DNA from: Brachypterus glaber
Lineage: Eukaryota > Arthropoda > Insecta > Coleoptera > Kateretidae
NCBI GenBank assembly: GCA_958510825.1
Contig: OY294045.1
Coordinates: 10,653,916-10,717,915 of the forward strand
DNA: 64,000 nucleotides
Reading direction: 5' to 3'
The notes under the pieces are model-generated. The model saw only the letters and a list, made by a program, of their open reading frames with translations, had not been told where the DNA came from and made no database searches. Shown here piece by piece: positions 10,854 through 21,125 of the stretch. The first letter of the stretch is position 1; every line of letters starts with the position of its first letter. A program made the position numbers and the translations under genes.

Positions 10854-12553
10854 AAAATAATAATAATGCACCTCAACCTAATGCGCACACGTATACAAAT
10901 ATTGATTGCCCTGTTATTAACACTATAGACGTTTTTAATAAAATTAGTTCCCTTCCAGATACTTTGTCTTTTGGTCCAGATAGTATACCTAACTATTTCT
11001 TAAAAAAATGTATTTGTACCTTAAGTGATTCCTTATGTATGATTTTTAATGAGTCGTTTAAGCAGGAATATTTTCCTTCTTTATGGAAACATAGTTATAT
11101 AATGCCTGTACACAAATCTGGTCCAAGGGAAAATGTATCTAATTATAGAAGCGTCTGTATACAATCAAGTATTCCTAAGATTTTTGATAGCCTTGTTGCA
11201 GATAGTCTTAGGTGGTCCTGTAAAGAACTATTAATTGATCAGCAGCATGGTTTTTGTCAAAACCGCTCAACCATCTCAAACCTCTTAGTATATCAAGAAT
11301 TTATTTTAGATACTTTTGAAAACATGAATGGCCAAGTTGATTCTATCTATACGGACTTTTTCAAGGCCTTTGATAGTGTTGACCAGCCTACACTTTTATC
11401 GAAATTAATTTCATTCGGTTTCAGTCCTCATTTTGTTAATTGGGTTAAAAGCTTTATCTCAGGTAGAAGTCAGTCTGTAAAAATTGGCTCATTTATTTCG
11501 TTTATAATTCTGGTTACATCCGGAGTAACTCAAGGTTCTCATAGTGGACCTATTTTGTTCCTTATATTTATTAAGGATATAGGAATAAATTTCTTACATA
11601 GTAATTATATTTTATTCGCGGATGATTTAAAGTTATACAGACATATTTCTACTTCTGACGATATTGCTTTTTGCAAAGTGACCTTAATCGATTGGTTGAG
11701 TGGTGTAATAGGAATAATTTATTTTTAAATGTAAAAAAATGTCATAAAATGACATTTTTTATGGGTAGAATAAAGGTTGACAGCTTTTATTCTATTGGTA
11801 ACACTGTTGATACTGTCAGAGATCTTGGCATTTTATTAGATCGTAAACTGGATTTTAACTGTCATATTAACTCAATTGTTCAAAAGGCTAACAAAATGTT
11901 AGGCTTTGTAAAGAGAAATTGTAAAGATTTTTCTGTTAAGTCTATTATAACTGTCTACAATTCCCTTGTTAGATCTCATCTTGAATTTGCCTCTGTAATT
12001 TGGTCTCCTCAGTACAAGATTGCTATAGATGAGATTGAGTCTGTTCAACGTAAAGTATTACGATTTTGTGCTAATAAACTAAATATTCCAATTTATGACC
12101 ATAATTTATCTCATGTATACGAAGCATTGAATATTGAATTACTTTGTCATAGAAGACGTAAATCAGATTTATGTTTGTTATTTAAACTAACTTATTAATA
12201 ATTTACTTATTAATAATTTACTTATTTGTCCAGAAATGTTGCATAAAATTCAGTTCCTTATACCTACAAGAAATCTTAGACGAAGTTCTCCAACGTTTAA
12301 TATACCCTTTCATAGAACTAACTACGGTTCTCATACGCCTTTGGATAGAGCTATGTTGTTGGCTAATAACAATAATAATTATTTGAATTTTTTTAATTTG
12401 TCTTTAAAATCTTTTAAAACTTCTCTAAATAACCTTAATTTTTGATATTATTTTTGTATCACAAGTTTTATATGTATGCATTTATAATTATACTATATTT
12501 TGTACTTCTTATGTATTGGGGTTTTCCCGTTAATAAATAAATAAAATAAAAAA
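10854..12553 (+). mobile_element. 5'-truncated Jockey/CR1-type LINE
   Basis: A non-LTR retrotransposon fragment inserted in the 550-bp repeat array. It retains reverse transcriptase and the C-terminal region but no endonuclease or ORF1. It ends in an A-rich (TAAA)n-like tail at 12532-12553. The junctions are exact because the same host sequence is uninterrupted in the neighbouring unit (CTACCTCC then ATATGAGC, 10262-10276). A 17-bp host stretch ending at 10853 is a local repeat of 10801-10817, at the 5' junction. Confidence 0.9.
10856..12445 (+). pseudogene. LINE reverse transcriptase, broken
   Basis: The first open segment (from about 10859 to 11728) encodes the RT fingers and palm: GPDSIPNYFLK, the K-S-G...NYR block, QQHGF, the TDFFKAFDSVD motif-A region, a GVTQGSHSGP block where many LINEs have GVPQGS, and FADD (11615-11626). 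A missing T in the run at 11668-11672 shifts the frame; the thumb and C-terminal region continue from 11671 (LVEWCNRNNL, LGILLDRKLDF) to 12198. A 15-bp tandem duplication and another frame change near 12190-12235 separate the last segment, 12236-12445. This is a reverse transcriptase for target-primed reverse transcription, family-level assignment Jockey/CR1-like. The upstream endonuclease is gone and the frames are broken, so this copy is inactive. Confidence 0.88.
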
Positions 12554-12983
12554 ATATGAGCAAGGACCATCAGAAATATAATTTTACATAATAAAACTTT
12601 TATATCCGATAATACTGGTTTACAAAATTATTATTTTCTGGAAACTATTATTTTCCCTGAAATAGGTACAACTTCTCCTACACCTATCTTTTTGCAGAAC
12701 ACAAAAGTTTTGTATCAAAACAAAATTTTACTTTCGAATTAGAAAGGCTTTTTTTTTAATTCAAATTTAAATTTTAACTTAAAATATTGACATCTTTTTT
12801 TTTCACATTAGTTTTCTGTTTATAATTTGTATGTTTAAAACTGTCATTTTTCGCGCGTTAAATTTTTATAATATGACTTTTAATACGTGTACAATGTAAT
12901 TGTTTGTTTTTAATTTTAATTTTAATTATTAGGTAAGTTTTTAAGGTTTTCTTTAGCACTATTTTTTAAAATTTTGAATCTTC

Positions 12984-13025
12984 TAGCCTGGCCCTATGTT
13001 AAAAAAGGGCAGAAACATGTCTCTA
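12984..13025 (+). ncRNA. Hammerhead-like core, unit 3 (deleted)
   Basis: The core has lost AAGATG after CTG, leaving stem II as a fully paired GCCCT/AGGGC, followed by GAAA and CATGTC. Stem II has a C-G pair where units 1 and 2 have a U-G pair. The deletion removes essential core bases. Confidence 0.6.
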
Positions 13026-13085
13026 TTATAACTTCTTCTTATAATACCAATAAAAACTTCTTGGAGAGATAGTCTCATCTTTAGT

Positions 13086-13483
13086 TCATTTTATTATGTG
13101 GATTTATTCTTTACAAGTACGTTCATTATTCTAAATCTTCATCAAATAACCCTATAAATATATTTTTTATCATTAAAAGCTCTTTTTTTGCTAGACCCTC
13201 TCAAAGAGTAGGTAGATATTTTTATATGAAAACTTTTGGACGCGGCAACTTTTAAGATTGTAATGCATTAAAGAGGAAAAAAGTTGGGCCTTTTTTATCA
13301 TCCCACATTTTATGCTTTCCGAAGTAAAAGTTAGCTTTAGTTGAAGTTTAGTGTCTAGAAAAAAGGTTATTTGGTTCGCTAACTCTCTGATCTAATTATT
13401 TATTTGATCTGATTCAACCAAAGGATTAGTGGATTATCAACAAGTTACCAGAAGTAACGATTTTTTATGTTTCTGTGTAAAAT
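13086..13483. other. Interval without recognised feature
   Basis: AT-rich, no gene or repeat assignment. Confidence 0.4.
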
Positions 13484-13918
13484 ACACTGAAAAAAAATTT
13501 GGTATTTTTACAAAAAAAAAATACTAACATTATTGCAGCGATTTTATATTGTTATGTTGTAAAATCAAAAGTTAGTTTAACAAAAAACGCAATATTATTG
13601 TAGATTTACTAAATTTTGCGAAAATACTTGAACATTTTACAAAAAAATACAAATGTTTTAGCTTTTCACAAAAAAACATTTAAAATTACAAAGACGTGCT
13701 GAAATATAGTAAAAAATGCGAAATAATTTCACAAATTATTATGTAATATCACAGGAAAATGTTGTGAAATTACAAAAAAATAATTGTTATGAATGTACAA
13801 GATTACAACGCAGTTTAGTTAAATTACAAAGTTGATATGTAATACCTATTACTAACAAAATCGGTGGCATTAAATAACCAACGATATTGTTAGTAATTTC
13901 ACAAAACAATTTTTAGAG
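13484..13918. mobile_element. Palindrome-rich AT element with ACACT ends
   Basis: It begins ACACTGAAAAAAAATTTGG and ends with CAATTTTTAGAGTGT, giving an imperfect terminal inverted repeat. The interior is built from many diverged short words around TTGTNAAATTTNACAA, repeated in both orientations. There is no coding capacity. Its layout resembles the arrays at 21126, 45132 and 49680, although the internal word differs in each. Confidence 0.55.
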
Positions 13919-13925
13919 TGTGGAT

Positions 13926-14138
13926 GAGACCCACCTATTCTTATGTATTTTGGGATGCTGAACACGAATCATGAAAAAGGCACGTTATGGGATCATTTTT
14001 TTGCTACACTGAAATTGCAAATGAGATTTTACAATTTTAGACAGCTTTTTCACTGCAGCAAAAAATGAGCCCATGAGTTTCATTTTTATGGTAGATTTAT
14101 GTTCAGCATCCCAAAATACATAAGAATAGGTAGATCTC
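13926..14138. mobile_element. Small foldback element, ~38-bp arms
   Basis: 13926-13963 and 14101-14138 are reverse complements with about 3 mismatches (shared CTATTCTTATGTATTTTGGG). The arm resembles the ends of the repeated segments in the foldback elements at 22631 and 48261 (TATGTATTTTGAGGCGCTGAA), which suggests a distant relation. Confidence 0.75.
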
Positions 14139-14339
14139 AACCCCAGCACACAATTTTTTTGGGGGGAGGGGGTGACTTTTGGACGGTGGATACAATTTAT
14201 TTTAATTTAGGGAGAGAATAGTCGTACACACAGTGTGTATGATTAGCTATTCGTACACAGTGTCATTTTAAGGTTTTTCTTAACTTTTCCTTGTAAATAC
14301 ACACTGTAGAAACTAAATCTGTAATTACAAATAATTCTG

Positions 14340-14500
14340 TATGATAATATGACTCAATACAGCTAAATGTAAAATTTACTACATTTTACATGTAATTTTA
14401 CAATTTTACATGTAATTTGACAGTTTTATATGAACATTACATGTAAAATTATAAAATTACATGTAAAATCTATTAAACTTTACATTTTCATGTAGAATCA
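14340..14500. repeat. Array of ACATGTAAAATT palindromic words
   Basis: Repeated TTTTACATGTAA and its inverted form, embedded in AT-rich DNA. No gene. Confidence 0.7.
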
Positions 14501-14993
14501 TGGGTATTTTTTTACATCAGTGACAGTATTTGAAAAAAAATATTTTAAAACTGTGAAAATGTGGAAAATATTATTTTGTATTTTTTTATTAACCAGCTTC
14601 GAAAAATTTAATAAATCTGCAAAAAGTCTACCCTAGATATCGTTATTGTCACAAAGGGAAAACACCATGAAAGCTCGTATTTTTATTGAATAGAATTGCT
14701 TATTTTCTCACGGGCTGAATCGTATGAACAATAAATAAACTTGGTCATTCGCAATAAATATCCGAATACTATCAGTAAAGTATTCTGCAACACTATTTTT
14801 TCTATCCGGTTTAGGCTTTGTCGATTTTTTACTAGAGATAAATGTACTTTTCCCAAAACCATATACCTAACTGTATTTTATTTTTACTAGTAGTAAATGT
14901 AGTAAGAAACAAGCTGTGAAGATATATGATGCTTCGCTTCCATAATATAATAGTCTAGTCAAATAACGAGAAATTCCTATGTTATCTCGCTAA
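14501..14993. other. Interval without recognised feature
   Basis: AT-rich, no gene or assigned repeat. Confidence 0.4.
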
Positions 14994-15490
14994 ATATCCA
15001 TCTTACGATAAAAATGCATATAACCAATTTTTTTCAGGTCTTTTTTTAAATATATAAATAACACTAGAGTTATAAATATTAAAAAATTGCCATGTTGGGG
15101 GTGTAATTGGTTTTTTCGATTTTACAGCCAAATTATTAATCGGTAATGAGCAAACTTGTAGCTCTTGAAATTCTCTATAAGTTTTAAATATTAAGAATTT
15201 TCATTACGGTTACAGTGGACGGTGAAAGTCGAGTTGAGCCCTCTTTAACCGTACCAAAGTACCTATGAAAATAAATTAACTATAGAGCTACAAGTTTGCT
15301 CATAAACACTTTTATCGTCCGATGAATAATTTGGCCGAATAATGGAAAAAACCAATTTCACCTCCAACATGGCTATTTTTGAATTAACTCGATTGTTATT
15401 ATTATATTAAAAAAATGATCCAAACCAAAATTCTAGAAAATTTCTTCCTAACAGAATTGGTTATATGCATTTTTATAGTAAGATGCATAT
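14994..15490. mobile_element. ~500-bp foldback element
   Basis: The left half (ATCTTACGATAAAAATGCAT, GCCATGTTGG, GAGCAAACTTGTAGCTCT) is matched in reverse order and orientation by the right half up to 15490. The centre holds a ~70-bp segment (15205-15275) that recurs at 58128-58195, sharing GAAAGTCGAGTTGAGCCCTC. There is no ORF of note; it is probably a non-autonomous element carrying a second small repeat. Confidence 0.7.
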
Positions 15491-16180
15491 TAAGCAACTC
15501 ACCCCTAAAATTCAAGATAGCACTCAAAATGCACTGAAAATGGTTTGCGTCGAGGTGCGTATACTATTTTTCCTACGACCTAACACGTAAAAATCCAAAA
15601 AACGCAAAAATTGTCTAAAAAATAATTTGTCAATTTGAGGTTATGTGTTTGACGTTTACCCATTCCCTGACAGCAGATTTTCACTTCTAGATCGCTGTCA
15701 TGGCAACGTATGAAAAATAAGCACTATATACTAACTCAGGTAATTGTAAATATTTTAATAGAACATTATAAATTAAAAATATTATTTTTATTATAATTTT
15801 AAACAAACGTTTACTTTATAAAAACATTTTCTTATTCTTATTTGTGGATTTACGTCTTACAAATAATTATAAGAAAATGTTTTTAAAAAGTGAAATTCAA
15901 TTTAATCTAAATGTCAAAAAATATCAAATGCATAATGAGTAATAAAAATATCACTAAAACTCATTTTTAACCACTAATTATAGCTGCCTTGATCCAAGTT
16001 TTTAGTCATATAGATTTTGCGCCGAGTTTACACTTTAGTCACAATTTTTTGCCTTTTCCTAAATCTTTTCGTAAAGTTATGGCCTTATTTTTTGTTTTGA
16101 AATGTTTTTTTTTTCAAAATTGGCAGGATTGATCCTTATAATTAAAGTAATTTTTCCTGAACAGGTAAACTTTATTAGAT
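15491..16180. other. Interval without recognised feature
   Basis: AT-rich. The sequence near 16060-16170 resembles the GATCCTTATAATAAA-type repeat block at 29690-29930. Confidence 0.4.
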
Positions 16181-16842
16181 GAGGCGTATAGTGCAAAAGT
16201 GGCCCATATGTGTTTTTTTGAGATTAGCGTTTTTTTTAAATGTAATAAGGACATCTATATCTTTCATTACATACCACCCTCATAACAGAGGGTTTTCTTT
16301 TTGGCACGATACAAGCATTTAAAGCACTATTACATTATTAAAATTATCGCTTTTATTAGTGCAAGAGTGGCCCACAGGTATAGGCTACCTGTCAAACATA
16401 TTATTGGGGATGTTGAAAAAGTCAACTTCATCATTAAAAATGTCAATTTTATTCTTAAAAAAGGTAACAAGGCAAGTTTTACTAAGGATTTATAAAGATG
16501 TTTTTAGAAAGATTCTTAAAAAAGCTAAAATTTGTTTTATCGAGAAAGTTATTTGTTCGCCCCAAAACAAATCATTTTCTGCACAAATGCAGGAGCCTTA
16601 TGTTACCAATTTTGTACATTTTGCTTTATTAATAAAAAATAATTACAACTTACCTTAAACTTTATGATCATAGGAACTAAAATCCATTTAGGTACTTGAA
16701 CAATGTTGACGCATTAGTTATTCTTTATTTTTAAAGGCAATTACTCCAAAAACAGTAAAAAAAAACGTTTATATAACTATTCCAGAGCATAATTATTGGT
16801 ATTTTGACTATTCTGTTATTAAATAACGAACATTTCTTTCAC

Positions 16843-16993
16843 ATAAACTGGTTCGAAAGTCAGTATAAGCCGGTGGTTCCCTCTACTACTAGCCCACACA
16901 AGTCCTGGACTTAGGGGATGCTTAATTAAGTAGAATAGTACGAGGTTAAACAAACATGTAATGTAATGTAAAAATGTAATGTAAAACATGTAA
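16843..16993 (+). mobile_element. tRNA-derived SINE, family 1, copy 2 (5'-truncated)
   Basis: It matches the 3' half of the copy at 54108-54394 in reverse complement (GGTTCGAAAGTCA, GGTGGTTCCCTCTACTACTA, GTCCTGGACTTAGGGGATGC). It ends in a (TAATG)n-like tail. The tRNA-like head is missing. Confidence 0.85.
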
Positions 16994-17180
16994 AAATAAT
17001 TAAAATTTCAAAGTAAAATGTGAGATCTACTCAAAAAAAAAAGTGTTATTGAAGGTCAGCTCGTGCGTAATGCAATAGTGTCCCAAAACGAACACAATGT
17101 ATAGTGCGATAGTGATCCACCAATTTTTTACCCTAAGAAAGTAAAGAAAGTAAAATAAATTTGTTTGTCATACATTATCT

Positions 17181-17543
17181 GGCAGACTAACATCTCTACT
17201 CTAAATTTCTCTACTCCCTAACATCCCTACTCCATAACATCCCTACTCCACAATTGTTGCTTTTAGAATAATTCATTTATGATTGTTCTAGATTTACATT
17301 TAAAGATAAACGTTTTCTAGGAAAAAAATAAAATAATCTAGAAGAAGAAGATTCTTTGTTCTTTGAACTGCTCATTTATTATTAAGTGGCTAATAAAGTG
17401 CATATAGTGTGGAGTAGAGTTGTTACGGAGTAGAGATGTTATGGAGTAGAGATGTTACGGAGTAGAGTTGTTGTGGAGTAGGGATGTTATGGAGTAGGGA
17501 TGTTAGGGAGTAGAGAAATTTAGAGTAGAGATGTTAGTCTGCC
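17181..17543. mobile_element. 363-bp MITE, 71-bp perfect TIRs, 8-bp target duplication
   Basis: The left end (from GGCAGACTAACATCTC) and the right end are perfect reverse complements over about 71 bp. They are flanked by an exact direct repeat CATTATCT at 17173-17180 and 17544-17551. Inside the arms the word GGAGTAGRGATGTTA is repeated in tandem, with extra copies in the right arm. An 8-bp duplication points to hAT, P or Merlin-type transposition; the GG start is also compatible with Merlin. No ORF is present. Perfect arms and duplication imply recent insertion. Confidence 0.93.
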
Positions 17544-17702
17544 CATTATCTTAATATTGGTTGAGTCTAAAAACCCTAACAGAAAAATTTTAAATAAAAT
17601 AATGCGACCTAGATCAAAGATTAAAAAATCGGAGAAATTTAAATAGCCATTATCTCGATATTTCCATAAAGTGAGATGGGCCACTCTTGTACTATACGCC
17701 TC

Positions 17703-18048
17703 AAATAAGAAAACATTAATTAGATACCTAGACTATTTATTACTGCAGCAACATTTAAGATTTGAAATTATATTAAAAATTACTTTGTAGCTACTTTTAT
17801 TACAACCTTTGTAGCTAACAAGATAAAATCTTTTAATTTTAAGTTTATTATGTTCATAACTTATGACCTGTTATAATAAAATTAATTTTTTAATTTAACG
17901 TTAACATTTATAATAGTTTCCATAAAGGTTATTAAATTTTTATTGCATTTTTCTGAAAAGCAAAACTAATGCACACGGTTTTTATTTTATGTTTCTTAAT
18001 AGTTTGTACATTTTTTTTAAGATTGTGCCAATAAATAGTAAAAATTAC
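17703..18048. other. Interval without recognised feature
   Basis: AT-rich, no gene or assigned repeat. Confidence 0.4.
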
Positions 18049-18768
18049 TTTTTCTACGACTGCTTTAGAATGTAAGCAAATACACACACTTTTCAAACAC
18101 AGAATGAATCCATTCTAGCTTTAGATACGATATGAATATTCCGTATCAAGTGTTAGAATGAGCACATGTAGTGCCATCTCTTGTTTATAAAAGTAAAGAA
18201 AACTGTAGCAAAATTATCAAAAATATAAATATTTTACCATGAAATATTGAATAATTTAATGCAATTTAAAGTTTTGCGTTAAAATTACATAAAGTTTATT
18301 AGTTTTTCTTAATATTTGGACAGTTTTTTATCAATTTAGTTCAAAAAATTAAAACTGCTCCATCTATTGTTAAATATTTAAACCTGATATCTGTCACAAT
18401 AATCTGACATAGCCTTCAATTTTTGCATTATAATTTGTAAATATCTGGTAAAATTAAATAAAAATCTTTTTTAAGTACTGATTTGATAAAATTATTAAAT
18501 AACATTAATTGCTTTATTTAAAAATATGTGTTTTGTTACATTTACAATATCGAGTCACAAAAAACATGGTTTTTAACCTTGTCCGCAGTTTAAAGCCATA
18601 CAGTGTTTCATATTTGCAGTTGAAGAAAAAGTAAAGTCTACAACACGTATGGAATAGTCATTCCGCGCTCGCGGGACCGTCATACTCGCCTGCCGGCTCG
18701 TATGACAAACTTTCCGCTCGCGCGGAATATTGTCCATTCCATACTAGTTATAGAATATACTATTCTAG
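18049..18768 (+). mobile_element. 720-bp repeat family R, copy A
   Basis: Four copies of this family lie in the window (also 27408-28310, 30160-30877 minus, 50884-51604). All begin TTTTCTACGACTGCTTTAG and end near TATAGAATATACTATTC. The 3' part holds a GC-rich imperfect hairpin (18648-18744) in which the arms share GTATGGAAT, TTCCGCG and GTCATAC blocks, followed by a second small hairpin TAGAATA/TATTCTA. A 5' TC, a 3' hairpin and a CTAG-like end recall Helitron or Helentron-derived elements, but this is a hypothesis. No TIR or clear target duplication was found. Confidence 0.85.
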
Positions 18769-18792
18769 TAGACACGAGTTATATTTAGTATA

Positions 18793-18920
18793 GAGCTCTA
18801 GATAGGTAGGTTTGTGAGGGTAGGTGGGTAGTTTGAGTAGTTCCGCAGGTTCTTTGAGTGGTTCTTTTTGTAGTGTGTAAACTACCCACCTACCCTAACA
18901 AACCTGCCTATCCAGTGCTC
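18793..18920. repeat. Long hairpin with 42-bp arms
   Basis: 18793-18834 and 18879-18920 are reverse complements with about 5 mismatches, sharing the perfect core AGGGTAGGTGGGTAGTTT. The loop is about 44 bases. It could be a MITE or a structured transcript. Confidence 0.85.
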
Positions 18921-19128
18921 TAATTTAGTAAGAGAATATAACATTTGTAAGCGGCGATAATAACCAGTGGTTATTAACCACTATTGACAACCTTTATTAT
19001 AATGCAAACACGATATTGTAAAAAGCAAAACTGAATATTTAGTTACAACTGGAAGTTATTATCCTAAACAATTGTACTTTAATTTTTGTTAAAAACACGC
19101 AACATTCAAAAAAATTGAATTACAACGT

Positions 19129-19796
19129 TACGCCCATCTTGGGGGCGGCGGTAGCTCAGTCGTGAACGCCTCGATCTAGTATTCGAGAGGCCGGGGTTCA
19201 ATCCTCGGTTGTGGAACAACTTTTTCACAGAAATAAAATACCGTCGTTTCCCCACCACGTCGGCTTGTGCTGCCGAAGATCTAAGCACAAAGTACAGAAA
19301 AAGGTTTGCAGTGGATAATGCCGCATAGCACTCGGACCTGTGATACTACCCGGGCGCACCGAGAGGGAGTAGCAAGGTAGCTGTCAGGTCTGTTGGCAGA
19401 GCTCACTTTAAGGACTTCCAAGCAACCAGGATCTGTACTAAGGCTGCAAGCGAAAATGATCCTTAAGCAGTTTGGCGCCGGTCCAAGTGCACTGGCAGCC
19501 AATAAACTTAAGGATCAAAGCCGCTCACTTAGCCAAAAAAGCCGACAAAACGAGGTTCAGATTTCTCGCTAAACTGTAGGTCCCGGGGTACAACAACTAA
19601 AATCCTCGTTAGAGTAGAAAAACTAGTAACACAGGGGTAGGCAAAAAGGACCATATGGTCTAGTTGCCAGGCTTGACCTCCCCACCATTACTACTACTAC
19701 TACGCCCATCTTAATGGTTTAGTTAAATAGAGTTACAGGGGGGGGGGGTGAGGGTCCAAAATGATCATAATTTGCGTTACGTAATACTTGAACGTT
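19129..19796 (-). mobile_element. Repeat G (AACGTTCAAGTATTACG end), split by a SINE
   Basis: The minus-strand order is AACGTTCAAGTATTACG, CAAATTATGATCATTTTGGA, a G/C run, then GATGGGCGTAA. The same order is uninterrupted at 35735-35826, so that copy serves as an empty-site control for the SINE at 19141-19700. Other copies or ends occur at 45617-45776 and 47351-47396. Confidence 0.8.
19141..19700 (+). mobile_element. 560-bp tRNA-derived SINE with LINE-like 3' tail
   Basis: The 5' end is tRNA-like: an A-box-type GGTAGCTCAGTCG, an anticodon-arm-like CTCGA/TCGAG hairpin and a B-box GGGTTCAATCC. The body is about 400 bp, unrelated to the family-1 SINE. The last ~65 bp (CAAAAAGGNCCA, ATGGTCTAGTTG, GGCTT, then (TAC)n) match the 3' end of the LINE fragments at 34563 and 56842. 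The insert is flanked by a direct repeat TACGCCCATCTT at 19129-19140 and 19701-19712 and sits within repeat G. SINEs often borrow the 3' end of the LINE that mobilises them. The short ORFs inside are incidental. Confidence 0.9.
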
Positions 19797-21125
19797 CTCT
19801 AACTTCCTACCCATTTGAAACTAAATATTTAAATATTTAGTTTTGCTGCTTACATCACCGATTCGATTACTATATATTTAAAATTTTTAGAAATATTTTT
19901 ATAAATTTTTATTTCAAAAAATTAGCCCGTGGTGGGTCAAAAATTAAAAAAAAGAATGTTGTCCGGTCTATCTTGAAAGAACGCATACAAAAATTTCGGA
20001 AAAATTCTAGTTGTAGCCCTAATTTAGATTATCGACAACAAAGTCTTTGGGTTATAAAATAATATATTAAAGTACTAGTTTCATAACATACGTTTTTAGC
20101 GCACGAGTATAAGTTTAGAAACGAGCCGCTTGCGGCGAGTACTAGTGCTCTAAAATCGTGTTATGAAACGTGTGCTTTATACAATTTTTTCTATTTTGCT
20201 CTAAATTTAAAAAAACTTACATTTAAATTAATGACTGATTTAGGGATTTTTGTTTTGGGTTGGCATTACAGTTTACACTATGTTTAAAATTCTAAGAACA
20301 AATGATATTTTGATATATTTTACAGCCATCTCTTCTTTTTTCACTGTAATTAACCAGTCTACAATTTTAACACGGTAAAAAATAACCCAAACACAAAATT
20401 TTTTAAAAAATTAAACTTTAAATCGACATTGACATTTACATGCAAAACGTCAAGAGATAGGCTTTTGTATGTTGCCAATCTAACAGAAAAAAAAGTAGAG
20501 ACCTCTTATGGGCCTATAAGAACACGCAAAATGAGTGTGATTATGAGCTTATAACAGTCGCAAAATAGAAAAAATAATTAAGGGATCCCGGGAGAGTAAT
20601 ACACGAAAAAGTTAGGGCCGATTTTGGAAAAAATCTAGATGTGTGATGTATTGTTAAAAAGAGCCTTTCGATACGGTTTAAAATTATTTTTAATTTTTTT
20701 ATTTTCAAAAATACGCTTATGGTGAAGTACAAAGTGAAAAAAATATTATCACCCTCTATCTCCGAAAGTGTACAGCTCAAAATGTTGAAAAAAAAATTGA
20801 TTAATCGCTGAAAAGAAACTTCATTGCACGAACGAAGTTAAACCTTATTCTAATACATTAAAATTCTTAAATCAGTTTAAACGCTTTTAAATTTAAGTTT
20901 GCAAGTAAAGAAAATATTTAACTTCCACCCAGAATTGATTTTAAAACTGGAAATAAAAATATTTATGATGTCATCTAAAATTTTATGACTTTTTTATTAT
21001 TCCACAAAACTCGTATTTTATCTGCAACCTGAAAATTGCATCTTTAGAATTTAGTTTAACAAATCATTATTTGCATGTGTCAAAAAATAAAAAAAATAAT
21101 AAAATTCAGAAACTACTCTATTGCT
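19797..21125. other. Interval with two dispersed repeats, no gene
   Basis: A hairpin at about 20070-20185 has arms containing GTTTCATAACA around a GC-rich centre. The segment 20490-20580 (CTCTTATGGGCCTATAAGAACACG) recurs inverted at 31830-31915. The remainder is AT-rich without coding signal. Confidence 0.55.

Larger units (their letters stand above)
9893..13085 (+). repeat. Tandem ~550-bp repeat array (retrozyme-like), interrupted by a LINE
   Basis: Three consecutive copies of the ribozyme-containing segment occur at about 9893-10268, 10490-10818 and 12765-13085, separated by a second segment at 10269-10490 and 12554-12765. The first two ribozyme cores are exactly 550 bp apart. The second and third are 2284 bp apart; removing the 1734-bp net LINE insertion again gives 550. 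Each unit ends with the same AT-rich block containing CTTCTTGGAGAGATAGTCTC. No protein is encoded by the unit. Tandem monomers of this size with one hammerhead each match the described architecture of metazoan retrozymes and Penelope-derived repeats; that assignment is inference. Confidence 0.75.
16181..17702. mobile_element. 1.5-kb TIR element hosting two insertions
   Basis: The ends 16181-16207 and 17676-17702 are inverted repeats with 25 of 27 bases identical (GAGGCGTATAGT and GTGGCCCAT blocks). The interior has two overlapping ORFs of 64 and 99 codons (16301-16658) with no recognised domain. It has been invaded by the SINE fragment at 16843-16993 and the MITE at 17181-17543. No target duplication was identified. 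Confidence 0.6.

Noticed and set aside
19141..19215. Functional tRNA gene
   Set aside because: The tRNA-like head is the 5' end of a 560-bp SINE with a target duplication; the acceptor stem does not close properly.
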